Of a stretch of 64,000 nt of DNA, positions 56,027 to 64,000 are shown piece by piece (position 1 is the first letter of the stretch; each line of letters starts with the position of its first letter). Made by a program: the position numbers and the translations under genes. The notes below the pieces were generated by a model. It was not told where the DNA came from. It made no database searches and was given only the letters and a program-made list of their open reading frames with translations. Source of the DNA: Adiantum capillus-veneris (Eukaryota; Streptophyta; Polypodiopsida; Polypodiales; Pteridaceae); NCBI GenBank assembly GCA_014529385.2, contig CM043966.1:143580711-143644710 (forward strand). Direction: 5' to 3'.

Positions 56027-59000
56027 ATGTCTTACGGTTTCAGTCATGTTGTTACTGAGAAGCTTGAGAAAAATAACTACCTTGCATGGAAGTTCAGAAT
56101 AACAAATTTCCTAAAAGGAAAAGGTTATTGGGACTATGTAGAAGCAGACAATGAAAAGGAACCAGAGATTCCCGAGGCAAATGCTACAGCAGAACAAAGG
56201 AAAGCTTTGAGGGACTGGCAACAAGGCCAGAGCAAAGTGATGTATTGGCTTTCTATGAGCATCACAGATGGCATGATGGGCTATCTACAGGATGCTGAAA
56301 CCCCCGCCATTGCATGGAAAAACTTAGGCAGAGTGTTCGAGGTGAACACCAAGGCCAGGAAGCTTCAACTAAAGTCGGAGCTAAATCAGGTTAAGAGGAA
56401 CAACCTCTCCATCAATGATTATGCTTTGAAGATCAAGAGTATCATTGAGGCTCTTGGATCTATTAAAGTCTCAGTGGAAGACGATGACATTGTCCGTGCA
56501 TGCTTGGATGGTCTAGGAGATGAGTATGTACATTTTAGGTCTTCCATGAATACAAGAGACGGCATCCCCGTGTTCCAAGATTTGATTTTTATGCTTATTC
56601 TTGAGGAGAAGAACCTTGACACATCTTCTTCTCATGGCAGAAATAATTCTGAACAGGCCTTCTATTCTAACTCCAATAGAGGTAGAGGTAGAGGTCGTGG
56701 TCGAGGCCCAAGGGGTTGCAGGGGCCAATTTCTGGAAGGTCAATCAAATCAAAACAATACAGGTGGCAGGGGAAACCAGTCTCAAGGCAGGGGGAGTCAA
56801 AGAGGTCGTGGTGCAGGATCAAGCATGCAACAACATACTCCAGATAGTAGAGAATGTTGGACTTGTGGTGAAAGAGGTCACATGTCACGTGACTGTCCAA
56901 AGGGAAAAGCAAGTAGAAAGAGAGAACAGGGCAACTATGCATCTACTAGCAGAGATGCAGATGACAGCAAAAACGAGCGCATGTTTGTTATGCAACATGT
57001 AATGAATACAATGACTGCAGAGAATTCCACCCAAGATGATGTTTGGTATGTGGATTCAGGTGCCTCTAATCACATGACGTCTCGTGGAGAGTGGTTTAGA
57101 GATATGCGCAAACCAGATGTGTCAGGCTATGTGCAGACAGGAGATGACACAGCTCACCCCATTGCTCATGTAGGGGACATACCTCTAAATACGAAGAGTG
57201 GGAAATCAAAGTACTTAGCAGATGTACTTTATGTCCCAAACATTACAAAGAATCTTGTTTCTGTTGGACAAATGGTTGAGCAGGGTTTGCAGGTTTGCTT
57301 CAATCCAAATGGCTGTTATGTAGAAGATTTCCAGAATGGCTGTAAGCTGATCACAGAGGGCAAATGTGTGGGCAGAATGTTTACGCTGAATGTAGACATG
57401 CTTGAGGTAAAAGCTGCATTATTTGCACAGGGCACAGGTGTTGTGGCTGATGTTGACATTTGGCACAAACGCATTGGCCATGTCAATGAGCAGAGATTGC
57501 GCAGCATGCAATCAAAACAGATTGTAAAAGGTTTGCCCAAATTCAAGGTGGATGGTATGCATAAAGTGTGTGCAGCATGCCAGTTTGGAAAACAGTCAAA
57601 GGGCTCATTTCCACATGAGCGCAATGTATGTAAAAAGCCACTTGAGGTGGTGCACACAGATGTTTGGGGTCCAACCGATACTGCAAGTATACATGGTTGC
57701 AGGTATTATGTCTCTTTCATTGATGACCATACAAGGAAAGTATGGGTCTACTTCATGCGTAACAAAAGTGAAGTGTTTGGTCACTTTCAAGACTTCAAAG
57801 TCATGATTGAGAAGGAGACAGATATGCAAATCAAGACATTGAGGTCAGATGGAGGGGGAGAGTACTTCTCCAATGATTTTTCAGATTTTCTGCGAATGCA
57901 TGGTATACACAGGCAGTTTACATGCAGATATACTCCACAACTAAATGGGGTCGCAGAAAGGAAAAATAGGCACATTGCAGAGGTTGCACGTGCATTGATG
58001 AATGAGAAGAACATGCCTCATCATTTCTGGGCTGAAGCTGTAAATACAGCTGTGTACATTATGAACAGGACACCTACAGCTGCGGTGCATGATGTAACAC
58101 CTGAGGAAAAGTTTACAGGTACAAAGCCTGATTTGGCACACTTGAAAGTGTTTGGCTGCATAGCTTACGTGCATGTACCAGATGAGTTGCGTAGGAAATT
58201 GGATCCTAAAGCAGAGAAATGTATTCTTGTGGGATATTCCCTTGAACAAAAGGGGTACAGGTGCTACAATCCTACTACACGAGAATTACGAGTGAGCAGA
58301 GATGTAGTCTTTGATGAGATGAGCAGTTGGTACAGTAATGCACATGGCACTATTGGGGCTGATGTAAAAGATGATGTGGTTGTACAAAATGTGAGGCCAC
58401 AGTCACAGGTTTTGAGTGGACCACAAGAGTCCTCTTCTCGTGGCTCTGTTGAGAAACCATGGAATGGTAGACTACGTACGCAGGTTACTCCACCAACAGG
58501 TACAGGGAATGTATCACGAAAAGGAAAGGAAAAGGTTGATGAACCTCCCTTTATGGTTGATGCATCATCAGGTTTTTCACATGTAGACATGGATTCAGAT
58601 GGTTCTGAACAAAGTCTTGATGAGGAATTTGGAATTCCGGCTGTCAGGACACCTAGTGTAAGGAAAGTACAAGAAGATGCTAGAGGGCAAAGGAGTGACC
58701 CAGGACCGCGCAGATCTAATAGAGTCAGAAATCCAATTCAGAAATTGAATTATGATGGGTATCTAGCGCATCACCAAGCCTACATGGCTAAGGTGATACA
58801 GGATGTGGAGCCCACATGTTTTGAGGATGCAGTTGGAAATGTGCATTGGGATGATGCAATGAATGAAGAGATGGCTGCATTGGAAGCAAATGACACATGG
58901 GAGTTGGTGCCATTGCCAAGTGGCAAGAAAGCTATTGGCTGTAAATGGGTGTATAAAACCAAGCATAAGGCTGATGGTAACATTGAGCGTCACAAGGCAA

Positions 59001-60376
59001 GGCTAGTCGCAAAGGGTTATGCACAGACGTATGGCATAGACTATGAGGAGACCTTTGCTCCAATGGCAAAGATGACGACAGTGAGAGCTGTCATAGCAGT
59101 GGCTGCATCTAGAGGATGGATTATGCATCAAATGGATGTAAAGAATGCCTTCTTGAATGGTGAGTTGCAAGAGGAAGTGTATATGGATCAGCCACCTGGT
59201 TATGTCGATCCAGGTTACCCAGATTATGTATGCAGACTTCTCAAAGCTTTGTATGGTTTGAAGCAGGGCTCTAGAGCATGGTATGACAGGATTGCCAAGT
59301 ATCTTGTCAGTATTGGTTTTAGGAGAGCTCATGCTGATCATTCACTCTATGTACGTGAGAGTGATGTGGGGATTGTGGTCATTACCATATATGTAGATGA
59401 CCTTATTATTGTTGGTGACAATGCTATGGAGATTGACCATGTGAAGGGTCTTCTCAAACAGGAGTTTGAAATGAAAGATTTAGGCGAGTTGCGCTACTTT
59501 CTTGGCATTGAAGTGATCAGGACTCCAGAGGGTGTATGGCTATCACAGAGACAGTATGCTTTGGACATGTTGTCAAAGTATGGTATGGCTGATTGTAAGC
59601 CAATTTCTATTCCCTTGGATGTGAATGCAAAGCTGAGTGCAGAGAAGGGTGATGTTGTTGAGGATGTCAACATGTACAGGAAGATTGTGGGTAGTCTAAT
59701 CTACTTGACTATCACGAGGCCAGACTTGAGCTACACAGTAGGCTTGGAGAGTCAGTTCATGCAACTTCCGAGGAAGACACATTTGGATGGAGTACGACGC
59801 ACACTTAGGTATGTGCAAGGTACTCTTGACTACGCATTGTTCTATGCAGCAGATGCACCATTAGCATTGTATGGGTATACAGATGCAGATTGGGCAGGTA
59901 GCATTGTTGATAGGAGATCTACGAGTGGCTTCATGTTCTCTTTTGGGAGTGCTGCTGTTACTTGGAGCAGCAAAAAGCAGCCTACGGTTGCTTTATCGAG
60001 CACAGAAGCCGAGTACAGAGGTGCAGCAGTTGCGGCGTGCGAGGTAGCTTGGCTACCCACATTACTTGAGGACTTGGGAGTGCAGGTGGACCAGCAGATT
60101 TTCATCCATTGTGACAACCTCAGCAGCATGCAGTTGGCTAGGAACCCAGTGTTCCATGCCAGGACCAAACACATAGAGGTCCATTACCACTACGTTCGAG
60201 AGCGAGTGTTGGCGGGCGACATCGACTTGGTCTACGTCAGCACAGAGGAGCAGATAGCGGATATCTTTACCAAGGCCCTCGGAGCTGAGAAGCTTCGACG
60301 TTTCCGAACTATGCTTGGACTCTGCGACATGCAGAGCTCAAGGGGGAGTGTTGAGATGTCGAGCTCTACACCTTGA
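56027..60376 (+). CDS. Copia-2 Gag-Pol polyprotein, 1449 residues, intact
   Basis: Encodes all proteins for retrotransposition. Gag opens MSYGFSHVVTEKLEKNNYLA and has a UBN2-type capsid region, a Gly/Arg-rich stretch and a zinc knuckle CWTCGERGHMSRDC (277-290). Protease: DSGA at 343-346. Pre-integrase HHCC region about 475-530 (WHKRIGHVNEQRL, CAACQFGK). Integrase core with D545, D608 and E644, a D-35-E spacing. RT has QMDVKNAFLNG (Asp 1037) and YVDD at 1122-1125. RNase H has YTDADWAG (Asp 1286), STEAEY (Glu 1327) and the CDNLSSMQLARNP block. No stop or frameshift is present. The ATG at 56027 is 242 nt after the PBS, and the stop lies 28 nt inside the right LTR. All catalytic residues I can check are present, so it may be functional. 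Activity is not shown by sequence alone. Confidence 0.96.
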   Translation: MSYGFSHVVTEKLEKNNYLAWKFRITNFLKGKGYWDYVEADNEKEPEIPEANATAEQRKALRDWQQGQSKVMYWLSMSITDGMMGYLQDAETPAIAWKNLGRVFEVNTKARKLQLKSELNQVKRNNLSINDYALKIKSIIEALGSIKVSVEDDDIVRACLDGLGDEYVHFRSSMNTRDGIPVFQDLIFMLILEEKNLDTSSSHGRNNSEQAFYSNSNRGRGRGRGRGPRGCRGQFLEGQSNQNNTGGRGNQSQGRGSQRGRGAGSSMQQHTPDSRECWTCGERGHMSRDCPKGKASRKREQGNYASTSRDADDSKNERMFVMQHVMNTMTAENSTQDDVWYVDSGASNHMTSRGEWFRDMRKPDVSGYVQTGDDTAHPIAHVGDIPLNTKSGKSKYLADVLYVPNITKNLVSVGQMVEQGLQVCFNPNGCYVEDFQNGCKLITEGKCVGRMFTLNVDMLEVKAALFAQGTGVVADVDIWHKRIGHVNEQRLRSMQSKQIVKGLPKFKVDGMHKVCAACQFGKQSKGSFPHERNVCKKPLEVVHTDVWGPTDTASIHGCRYYVSFIDDHTRKVWVYFMRNKSEVFGHFQDFKVMIEKETDMQIKTLRSDGGGEYFSNDFSDFLRMHGIHRQFTCRYTPQLNGVAERKNRHIAEVARALMNEKNMPHHFWAEAVNTAVYIMNRTPTAAVHDVTPEEKFTGTKPDLAHLKVFGCIAYVHVPDELRRKLDPKAEKCILVGYSLEQKGYRCYNPTTRELRVSRDVVFDEMSSWYSNAHGTIGADVKDDVVVQNVRPQSQVLSGPQESSSRGSVEKPWNGRLRTQVTPPTGTGNVSRKGKEKVDEPPFMVDASSGFSHVDMDSDGSEQSLDEEFGIPAVRTPSVRKVQEDARGQRSDPGPRRSNRVRNPIQKLNYDGYLAHHQAYMAKVIQDVEPTCFEDAVGNVHWDDAMNEEMAALEANDTWELVPLPSGKKAIGCKWVYKTKHKADGNIERHKARLVAKGYAQTYGIDYEETFAPMAKMTTVRAVIAVAASRGWIMHQMDVKNAFLNGELQEEVYMDQPPGYVDPGYPDYVCRLLKALYGLKQGSRAWYDRIAKYLVSIGFRRAHADHSLYVRESDVGIVVITIYVDDLIIVGDNAMEIDHVKGLLKQEFEMKDLGELRYFLGIEVIRTPEGVWLSQRQYALDMLSKYGMADCKPISIPLDVNAKLSAEKGDVVEDVNMYRKIVGSLIYLTITRPDLSYTVGLESQFMQLPRKTHLDGVRRTLRYVQGTLDYALFYAADAPLALYGYTDADWAGSIVDRRSTSGFMFSFGSAAVTWSSKKQPTVALSSTEAEYRGAAVAACEVAWLPTLLEDLGVQVDQQIFIHCDNLSSMQLARNPVFHARTKHIEVHYHYVRERVLAGDIDLVYVSTEEQIADIFTKALGAEKLRRFRTMLGLCDMQSSRGSVEMSSSTP
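60340..60348 (+). promoter_or_regulatory. Copia-2 polypurine tract
   Basis: AAGGGGGAG directly precedes the right LTR. It is inside the coding frame. The upstream partial copy has GAGGGGGAG at the same place. Confidence 0.92.
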
Positions 60377-60670
60377 GCTGGCATCCACTACGGGTCTTGG
60401 CCGCTTACGGCATTTACTCATTGGCGCATTAGGTGACCGACACGGAGGATCTCTGCCAGTGATTCTACAGCTGGACTACACTTATAGTGCCAGCCTAGTA
60501 CGCTTCTAGCGAGTTCACACTTAGTGACCGCATGTACATATGTGCTACTTTTCAGCTTTAGCACTTAGTCATTTTGTACTCTCTTTTCTGTGAAGAAGAA
60601 GAAGAAGCTTTCCATCTCTGTGTGCTTTGTGCTTGTCTTGTGTAGCTCTCTTGCATCCTCATTCTTTACA
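60349..60670 (+). repeat. Copia-2 right LTR
   Basis: TGTTGAG...TTTACA, 322 bp, near-identical to the left LTR. The first 28 bp are coding for the end of the polyprotein. Confidence 0.96.
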
Positions 60671-61220
60671 GCAAACAACCGCCGCAGCGGTTACAGCATA
60701 TAGTGCGAAATTTGTGGATGTATGACTTTGTGGGAAATCTATGTACTGCCAGATTTACTGCAGCCTTTTTTGAGGGTCGAGTGAGGTTTTATTGAGCTGG
60801 GGGATTCTCGAATGTTGAGATCCTTTTGGTGATACAGGTCTTGGGGCGATCCCTCGAGCACCCTTAGATAGGCAGCTAGGATGTATTGACTGTGAGTTAG
60901 ACAGTTGGGATTGCATCTTTGCTTTACTACCGTTGAGGAATTGTCACAGTCTATGTTTACAGGACAGTGAGAGACAGTACAGGTGCAGGACAGGTTTACC
61001 CGCAGCTTACAGTGTCAAAGAGATAGTGTTTTTTGAGCTGTTTTTTGGTCTGTTTTTTTAGTACACCAGAGCCATTTTACAAAGGAGACTCTGCCAAAAT
61101 TTATGCAGAATCTGAAGCTTTTTGGTTCATTTGATAGGTTGATATTGGTTCAGAGGTCAGTTTACAGGAAAAACTCTGCCGAATTTTTCCCAGGAAAGTA
61201 AATCACTGTGAAGCGTAGCT
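60671..61220 (+). other. Copia-3 leader, second part
   Basis: Noncoding sequence before the Copia-3 gag. It contains two ACTCTGCC motifs, each followed by an A/T-rich stretch (61085-61107 and 61172-61193), as in the Copia-1 leader. It has no LTR or PBS of its own, which is why I treat it as the continuation of 54766-55280. Confidence 0.55.
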
Positions 61221-61964
61221 ATGGCTGGATCACAGGACACTTCTCTTTACAATATCAAGAAGATGGATGGAACCAATTTCCCATTGTGGAAGAAGCAGAT
61301 TTGACACGTGTTGGTACAAAAGAAGCAGATAAAACCTATAAAGCTCAAGGGGATAAAACCAGAAGATATGGACGAAGATGAATGGAGCGAAATGGATGAA
61401 TTGGCACTTTTGCTGACTTTGGCAGAAAGCGTTTACTTCAATGTAGCAGACGAGATGTCGGCTTATCAAGCATGGTTAAAGCTGAGTGATCTTTATGAGA
61501 AGCAGAGTGCAGCTTCACAGGTATACTGGCTTAAGAAGCTTGTTGACTTGAAGATGAAAGAAGGGACACCTATGTCCAATCATCTGAATGAATTCAACAC
61601 AATCTATAGTCAGTTGTCAGCTCAAGGTGTCAAGTTTGATGAACCTGTTAGAGCTATGTTCCTATTGATCACATTGCCGGAAAGTTGGGACACTTTTCGC
61701 ACATCTTTGAGTAATTATGCACCTCCAAATGGTTTGAATATAGCAGGTGTAGAAGGAAGTTTGCTTACTGAAGAAACCAATAGAAAGACAATGGACAAAG
61801 GCAAAGGAACAGCCTTAGTTGTCAGGGGAAGGACCAAAGAAAAGTACAAAGGTGGAAAGAGGAATCAGTCTCGTAGCAAGTCCCGCAGTGCTGAAGGCAA
61901 GAGTGACATAGAATGCTACCATTGTGGCAAGAAGGGTCACATGAAAAGAGACTGTAGAGAATAG
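61221..61964 (+). pseudogene. Copia-3 gag (stop near the start)
   Basis: The ATG at 61221 opens MAGSQDTSLYNIKKMDGTNF and reaches a TGA after 27 codons (61302-61304). It continues in the same frame through a UBN2-type region (ALLLTLAESVYFNVADEMSA, KEGTPMSNHLNEFNTIYSQL, LLITLPESWDTFRTSL) to a zinc knuckle CYHCGKKGHMKRDC, then a TAG at 61962. Layout and motifs match Copia-1 gag. The first stop would remove almost all of the protein. Confidence 0.85.
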
Positions 61965-63193
61965 GAAGCAGAAAAAGGCAAAGAGAAAGCTGAAGACCAT
62001 GGTGAGAAGAACAAGTCCTCAGTGAAGATTCAAGAAATAAATGTGACAAACACTGTTGCAGTGGATGACAGTCTAGTGTCAGGAGACATCTACTTCTTGA
62101 AGAATACAATGGACTCAGCTCTTCTTACAGCATCTGATGGAAATGCACTGAGTGACTGGATTATAGACTCCAGGGGCATCACTTCATGTGTCTCCAAACA
62201 AGGAGTGGTTTACCTCTTATGTGACCACTAAAGATCATGTTCGACTAGGCAATGGGCAGACATGTGAGATCGTAGGTGTTGGAGATGTTCAATTGATGTT
62301 TCAGAATGGCTCTTCTTTCACGCTGAAGAATGTGAGACATGTTCCCGCAATTACAAAGAGCTTGATCAGCACAGGTTTACTTGATGATGCTGGCTACGTC
62401 ACCACTTTTGGACAGAGCATGTGGAAGATATCCAAGGGTTCTATGACAGTAGCACATGGAGTAAAATCTGAAGGACTTTACATGATTTATGTATCAAATG
62501 TCTCTAAAAATGTAATCAATGTAACCGAGCAGCCGAACGTTTCTTTGTGGCATAGCCAGTTAGGACATATGTCCAAGAAGGGAATGGAAATCTTGTCTTG
62601 TTCTGGTTATTTGCCTGGCTTTTCATTTAATGATTTTGAATTCTGTGAACATTGTCTGTATGGTAAGCAAACAGAGCAGCCACATAAGCATAGAAGCAGT
62701 AGAAGAGATACACAATTGGCAATTGTTCATAGTGATTTGTGTGGACCTATGCCTAACCTATCTCTAGGGGGAGCTTCTTACTTTATGACATTTATAGATG
62801 ATTACTCGAGGAAAGTATGGGTTTACTTTCTCAAGCACAAGGATGAAGCGTTTAGTGTTTTCAAAACGTTTGTGACACTTGTGGAGAATTAGAGTAGCAA
62901 GAAGCTTAAATGCTTACGCACTGACAATGGTGGAGAGTATGTTTCAAAGGCCTTTCAGGACTTTTGTGAGTCAAAAGGTATAAAACGTGAACTTACTGCT
63001 CCTTACAATCCTTCTCAAAATGGTGTTGCTGAGAGGATGAATTGGACCATACAAGAGAAGGTCAGAAGTATGTTGTCTAATGCACAACTGCCAAATGGGT
63101 TTTGGGCTGAAGCTGTATCAACAGCTGTTCATCTTGTAAATAGATCTCCTAGCAAGGTTTTGCAGAAGGATTCAGTGCCAGAGATGGTATGGT
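61965..63193 (+). pseudogene. Copia-3 protease and integrase (broken, truncated)
   Basis: After the gag stop the frame continues with SSVKIQEINVTNTVAVDDSL and reaches the protease site, where a frameshift falls inside the active-site triad (DSRGITS read in the first frame, NKEWFTSYVTT in the second, at about 62165-62200). The second frame (62188-62892) covers the rest of protease, the pre-integrase block (LWHSQLGHMSKKGMEILS, FCEHCLYGK) and the first integrase Asp (AIVHSDLCGPMPNLSLGG). It stops at a TAG (62890). Beyond it lie RTDNGGEYVSKAF and NGVAERMNWTIQEKVRSML. Sequence ends at EMVW, where the Copia-4 LTR starts. Confidence 0.85.
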
Positions 63194-63420
63194 TGTTGGA
63201 ATTAGGGTTGCAGAGAAACACACACAGCTTGGAGAAGACGAAGGAAGCTCAAGGCACACAATAGAGAGTGTGTTACTTAGTGTGCAATGGAAAGATGGTT
63301 AGCCCTAGAGTGATGGGCGTATATACAATGCACGGGGGAAAAAACCTCCTAAAGAGGGAAAAAATGCCCCGGCGGTCCTAGTGTGTTCACACACATCACT
63401 ACCACATGTATATGGTAACA
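63194..63420 (-). repeat. Copia-4 3' LTR
   Basis: In element sense it begins TGTTACCATATACATG and ends CCTAATTCCAACA, 227 bp with TGTT...AACA ends. The bases next to it inside the element (63421-63433) form, on the minus strand, the purine tract TCCAGGGGGGATT. The other LTR is outside the window. It is inserted in the Copia-3 pol. Confidence 0.8.
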
Positions 63421-63495
63421 AATCCCCCCTGGAGTGATGCGGTGAACGAGAGCTGGCACATGAGTAAAGGGAAGTGCCATGCCCTGAGGACATGA

Positions 63496-64000
63496 TCAGT
63501 CCACAAAGGGGAGTAAGCCCAAAGCTTTGCGGAAAGCTTCAAGCTTCTCACGAGACAATGCCTTTGTGAAAAGATCTGCAAGGTTGTCCTGTGTTGGCAC
63601 ATAAGCCAAGCTGATCTCTCCTGCTGAGAGCCTCTCCCTGACATAGTGGTAATGCACCTCAATGTGCTTTGTGCGAGCATGAAAAACTGGGTTCCTCGCA
63701 ACTGCCAATGCGCTCTGACTGTCAGTGTAGATAGTGTTGGCAGTGTCCTGTCCAACACCCGAGTCAGCCATAAGGCGTCTGAGCCATACACACTCAACCG
63801 TAGCTGTGAAGACTGCCCTGTACTTAGCCTCACAACTCGAAGTGGCCACAGTAGGTTGCTTCTTGCTCAACCATGATATACATGAACTGCCAAGCATGAA
63901 ACCAAAACCACTTGTGGACACTCGCGTGTCAAAACAACCAGCCCAATCTGAGTCCAAAAAAGCATGTAAGTCTGGCGGCAATGATCCCCCCTTGGGATAA
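63496..64000 (-). CDS. Copia-4 polyprotein, RNase H end (runs off the window)
   Basis: Open from the right edge to a stop at 63496, about 168 residues, no internal stop. It contains DSDWAGCFDTRVSTSG, KKQPTVATSSCEAKYRAVFT, TIYTDSQSALAVARNP, FHARTKHIEVHYHYVRERLS and NLADLFTKALSREKLEAF, a full Copia RNase H end with its Asp and Glu blocks (AKYRA where AEYRA is usual). The reading frame continues upstream beyond position 64000, so the true start is not visible. The condition of the rest of the element is unknown. Confidence 0.9.
   Translation of the reverse strand, partial: YPKGGSLPPDLHAFLDSDWAGCFDTRVSTSGFGFMLGSSCISWLSKKQPTVATSSCEAKYRAVFTATVECVWLRRLMADSGVGQDTANTIYTDSQSALAVARNPVFHARTKHIEVHYHYVRERLSAGEISLAYVPTQDNLADLFTKALSREKLEAFRKALGLLPFVD

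Larger units (their letters stand above)
55281..60670 (+). mobile_element. Copia-2: complete, apparently recent Copia element with partial tandem copy
   Basis: Two 322-bp LTRs (55451-55772, 60349-60670) differ at about three positions. Between them are an exact PBS, a 242-nt leader, one uninterrupted 1449-residue Gag-Pol frame and a polypurine tract. Because the left LTR is preceded by the tail of another copy, there is no target duplication directly at the LTRs, and none was found at 55281 and 60670 either. Confidence 0.95.
54560..63193 (+). mobile_element. Copia-3: decayed Copia element split by Copia-2 and Copia-4
   Basis: A 192-bp LTR (54560-54751) with PBS (54754-54765) begins it. Its gag and pol, on the same strand, start at 61221 and stop abruptly at 63193, where the Copia-4 LTR begins. 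Joining LTR and coding part is an inference: no other LTR or PBS lies between 60671 and 61221, and Copia-2 with its partial upstream copy fills the gap. Stops in gag, protease and integrase show it is dead. Its proteins are closest, by eye, to Copia-1. Confidence 0.65.

Noticed and set aside
56419-60174. Minus-strand ORFs inside Copia-2
   Set aside because: They are shadows of the intact 1449-residue frame.

Overview
The window is plant nuclear DNA made almost wholly of nested LTR retrotransposons. No host protein gene, rRNA or tRNA gene could be supported. The evidence for a land plant with a large, repeat-rich genome is the mix of Ty1/Copia and Ty3/Gypsy elements, the plant-type primer sites (initiator tRNA-Met type, and the tRNA-Asp type used by Tat/Athila-like Gypsy elements), the long AT-rich spacers and the many microsatellites. 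The species cannot be fixed from the sequence.

Layout. 0.7-13.4 kb: a decayed Gypsy chromovirus on the minus strand (Gypsy-1) with very long LTRs (about 3.9 kb and a truncated 3.3 kb). 13.4-20.1 kb: fragments of a second Gypsy pol (Gypsy-B, minus), with two large direct duplications and microsatellites expanded inside dead coding sequence. 20.1-25.5 kb: unassigned sequence, a hAT/DUF659-like transposase remnant (minus), a Gypsy gag remnant (plus) and a 243-bp tandem duplication. 25.5-44.8 kb: a Copia element on the minus strand (Copia-1, 207-bp LTRs, target duplication TTAAA). Its leader is split by a 12.2-kb Gypsy element on the plus strand (Gypsy-2, 939-bp LTRs, target duplication GTGTC). 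46.6-52.5 kb: a decayed relative of Gypsy-2 on the minus strand (Gypsy-3). 54.6-63.2 kb: a decayed Copia element on the plus strand (Copia-3). Its leader appears to be interrupted by Copia-2, which has an uninterrupted 1449-residue polyprotein and near-identical 322-bp LTRs. Its integrase/RT region is interrupted by Copia-4 (minus), which runs off the right edge.

How it fits together. Copia-2 is the only element that looks recent and complete. Gypsy-2 and Gypsy-3 form a non-autonomous family: gag, a retropepsin and, in Gypsy-2, a long unusual C-terminal ORF, but no reverse transcriptase or integrase, so they would need enzymes from another element.

The most unusual observations are in this family. 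(1) Gypsy-2 has three LTRs, arranged LTR-PBS-LTR-PBS-body-LTR. The extra LTR plus exactly 18 nt of PBS has the structure of plus-strand strong-stop DNA. (2) The transcribed leaders of Gypsy-2 and Gypsy-3 carry arrays with a period of about 273-285 bp, centred on a self-complementary GATCGCGATC core followed by a conserved TGTACC. The same core lies downstream of the TATA box in each Gypsy-2 LTR. (3) The C-terminal ORF carries three copies of a QG(F/Y)(Y/F)xGN(T/S)xxW motif and a degenerate second retropepsin-like segment.
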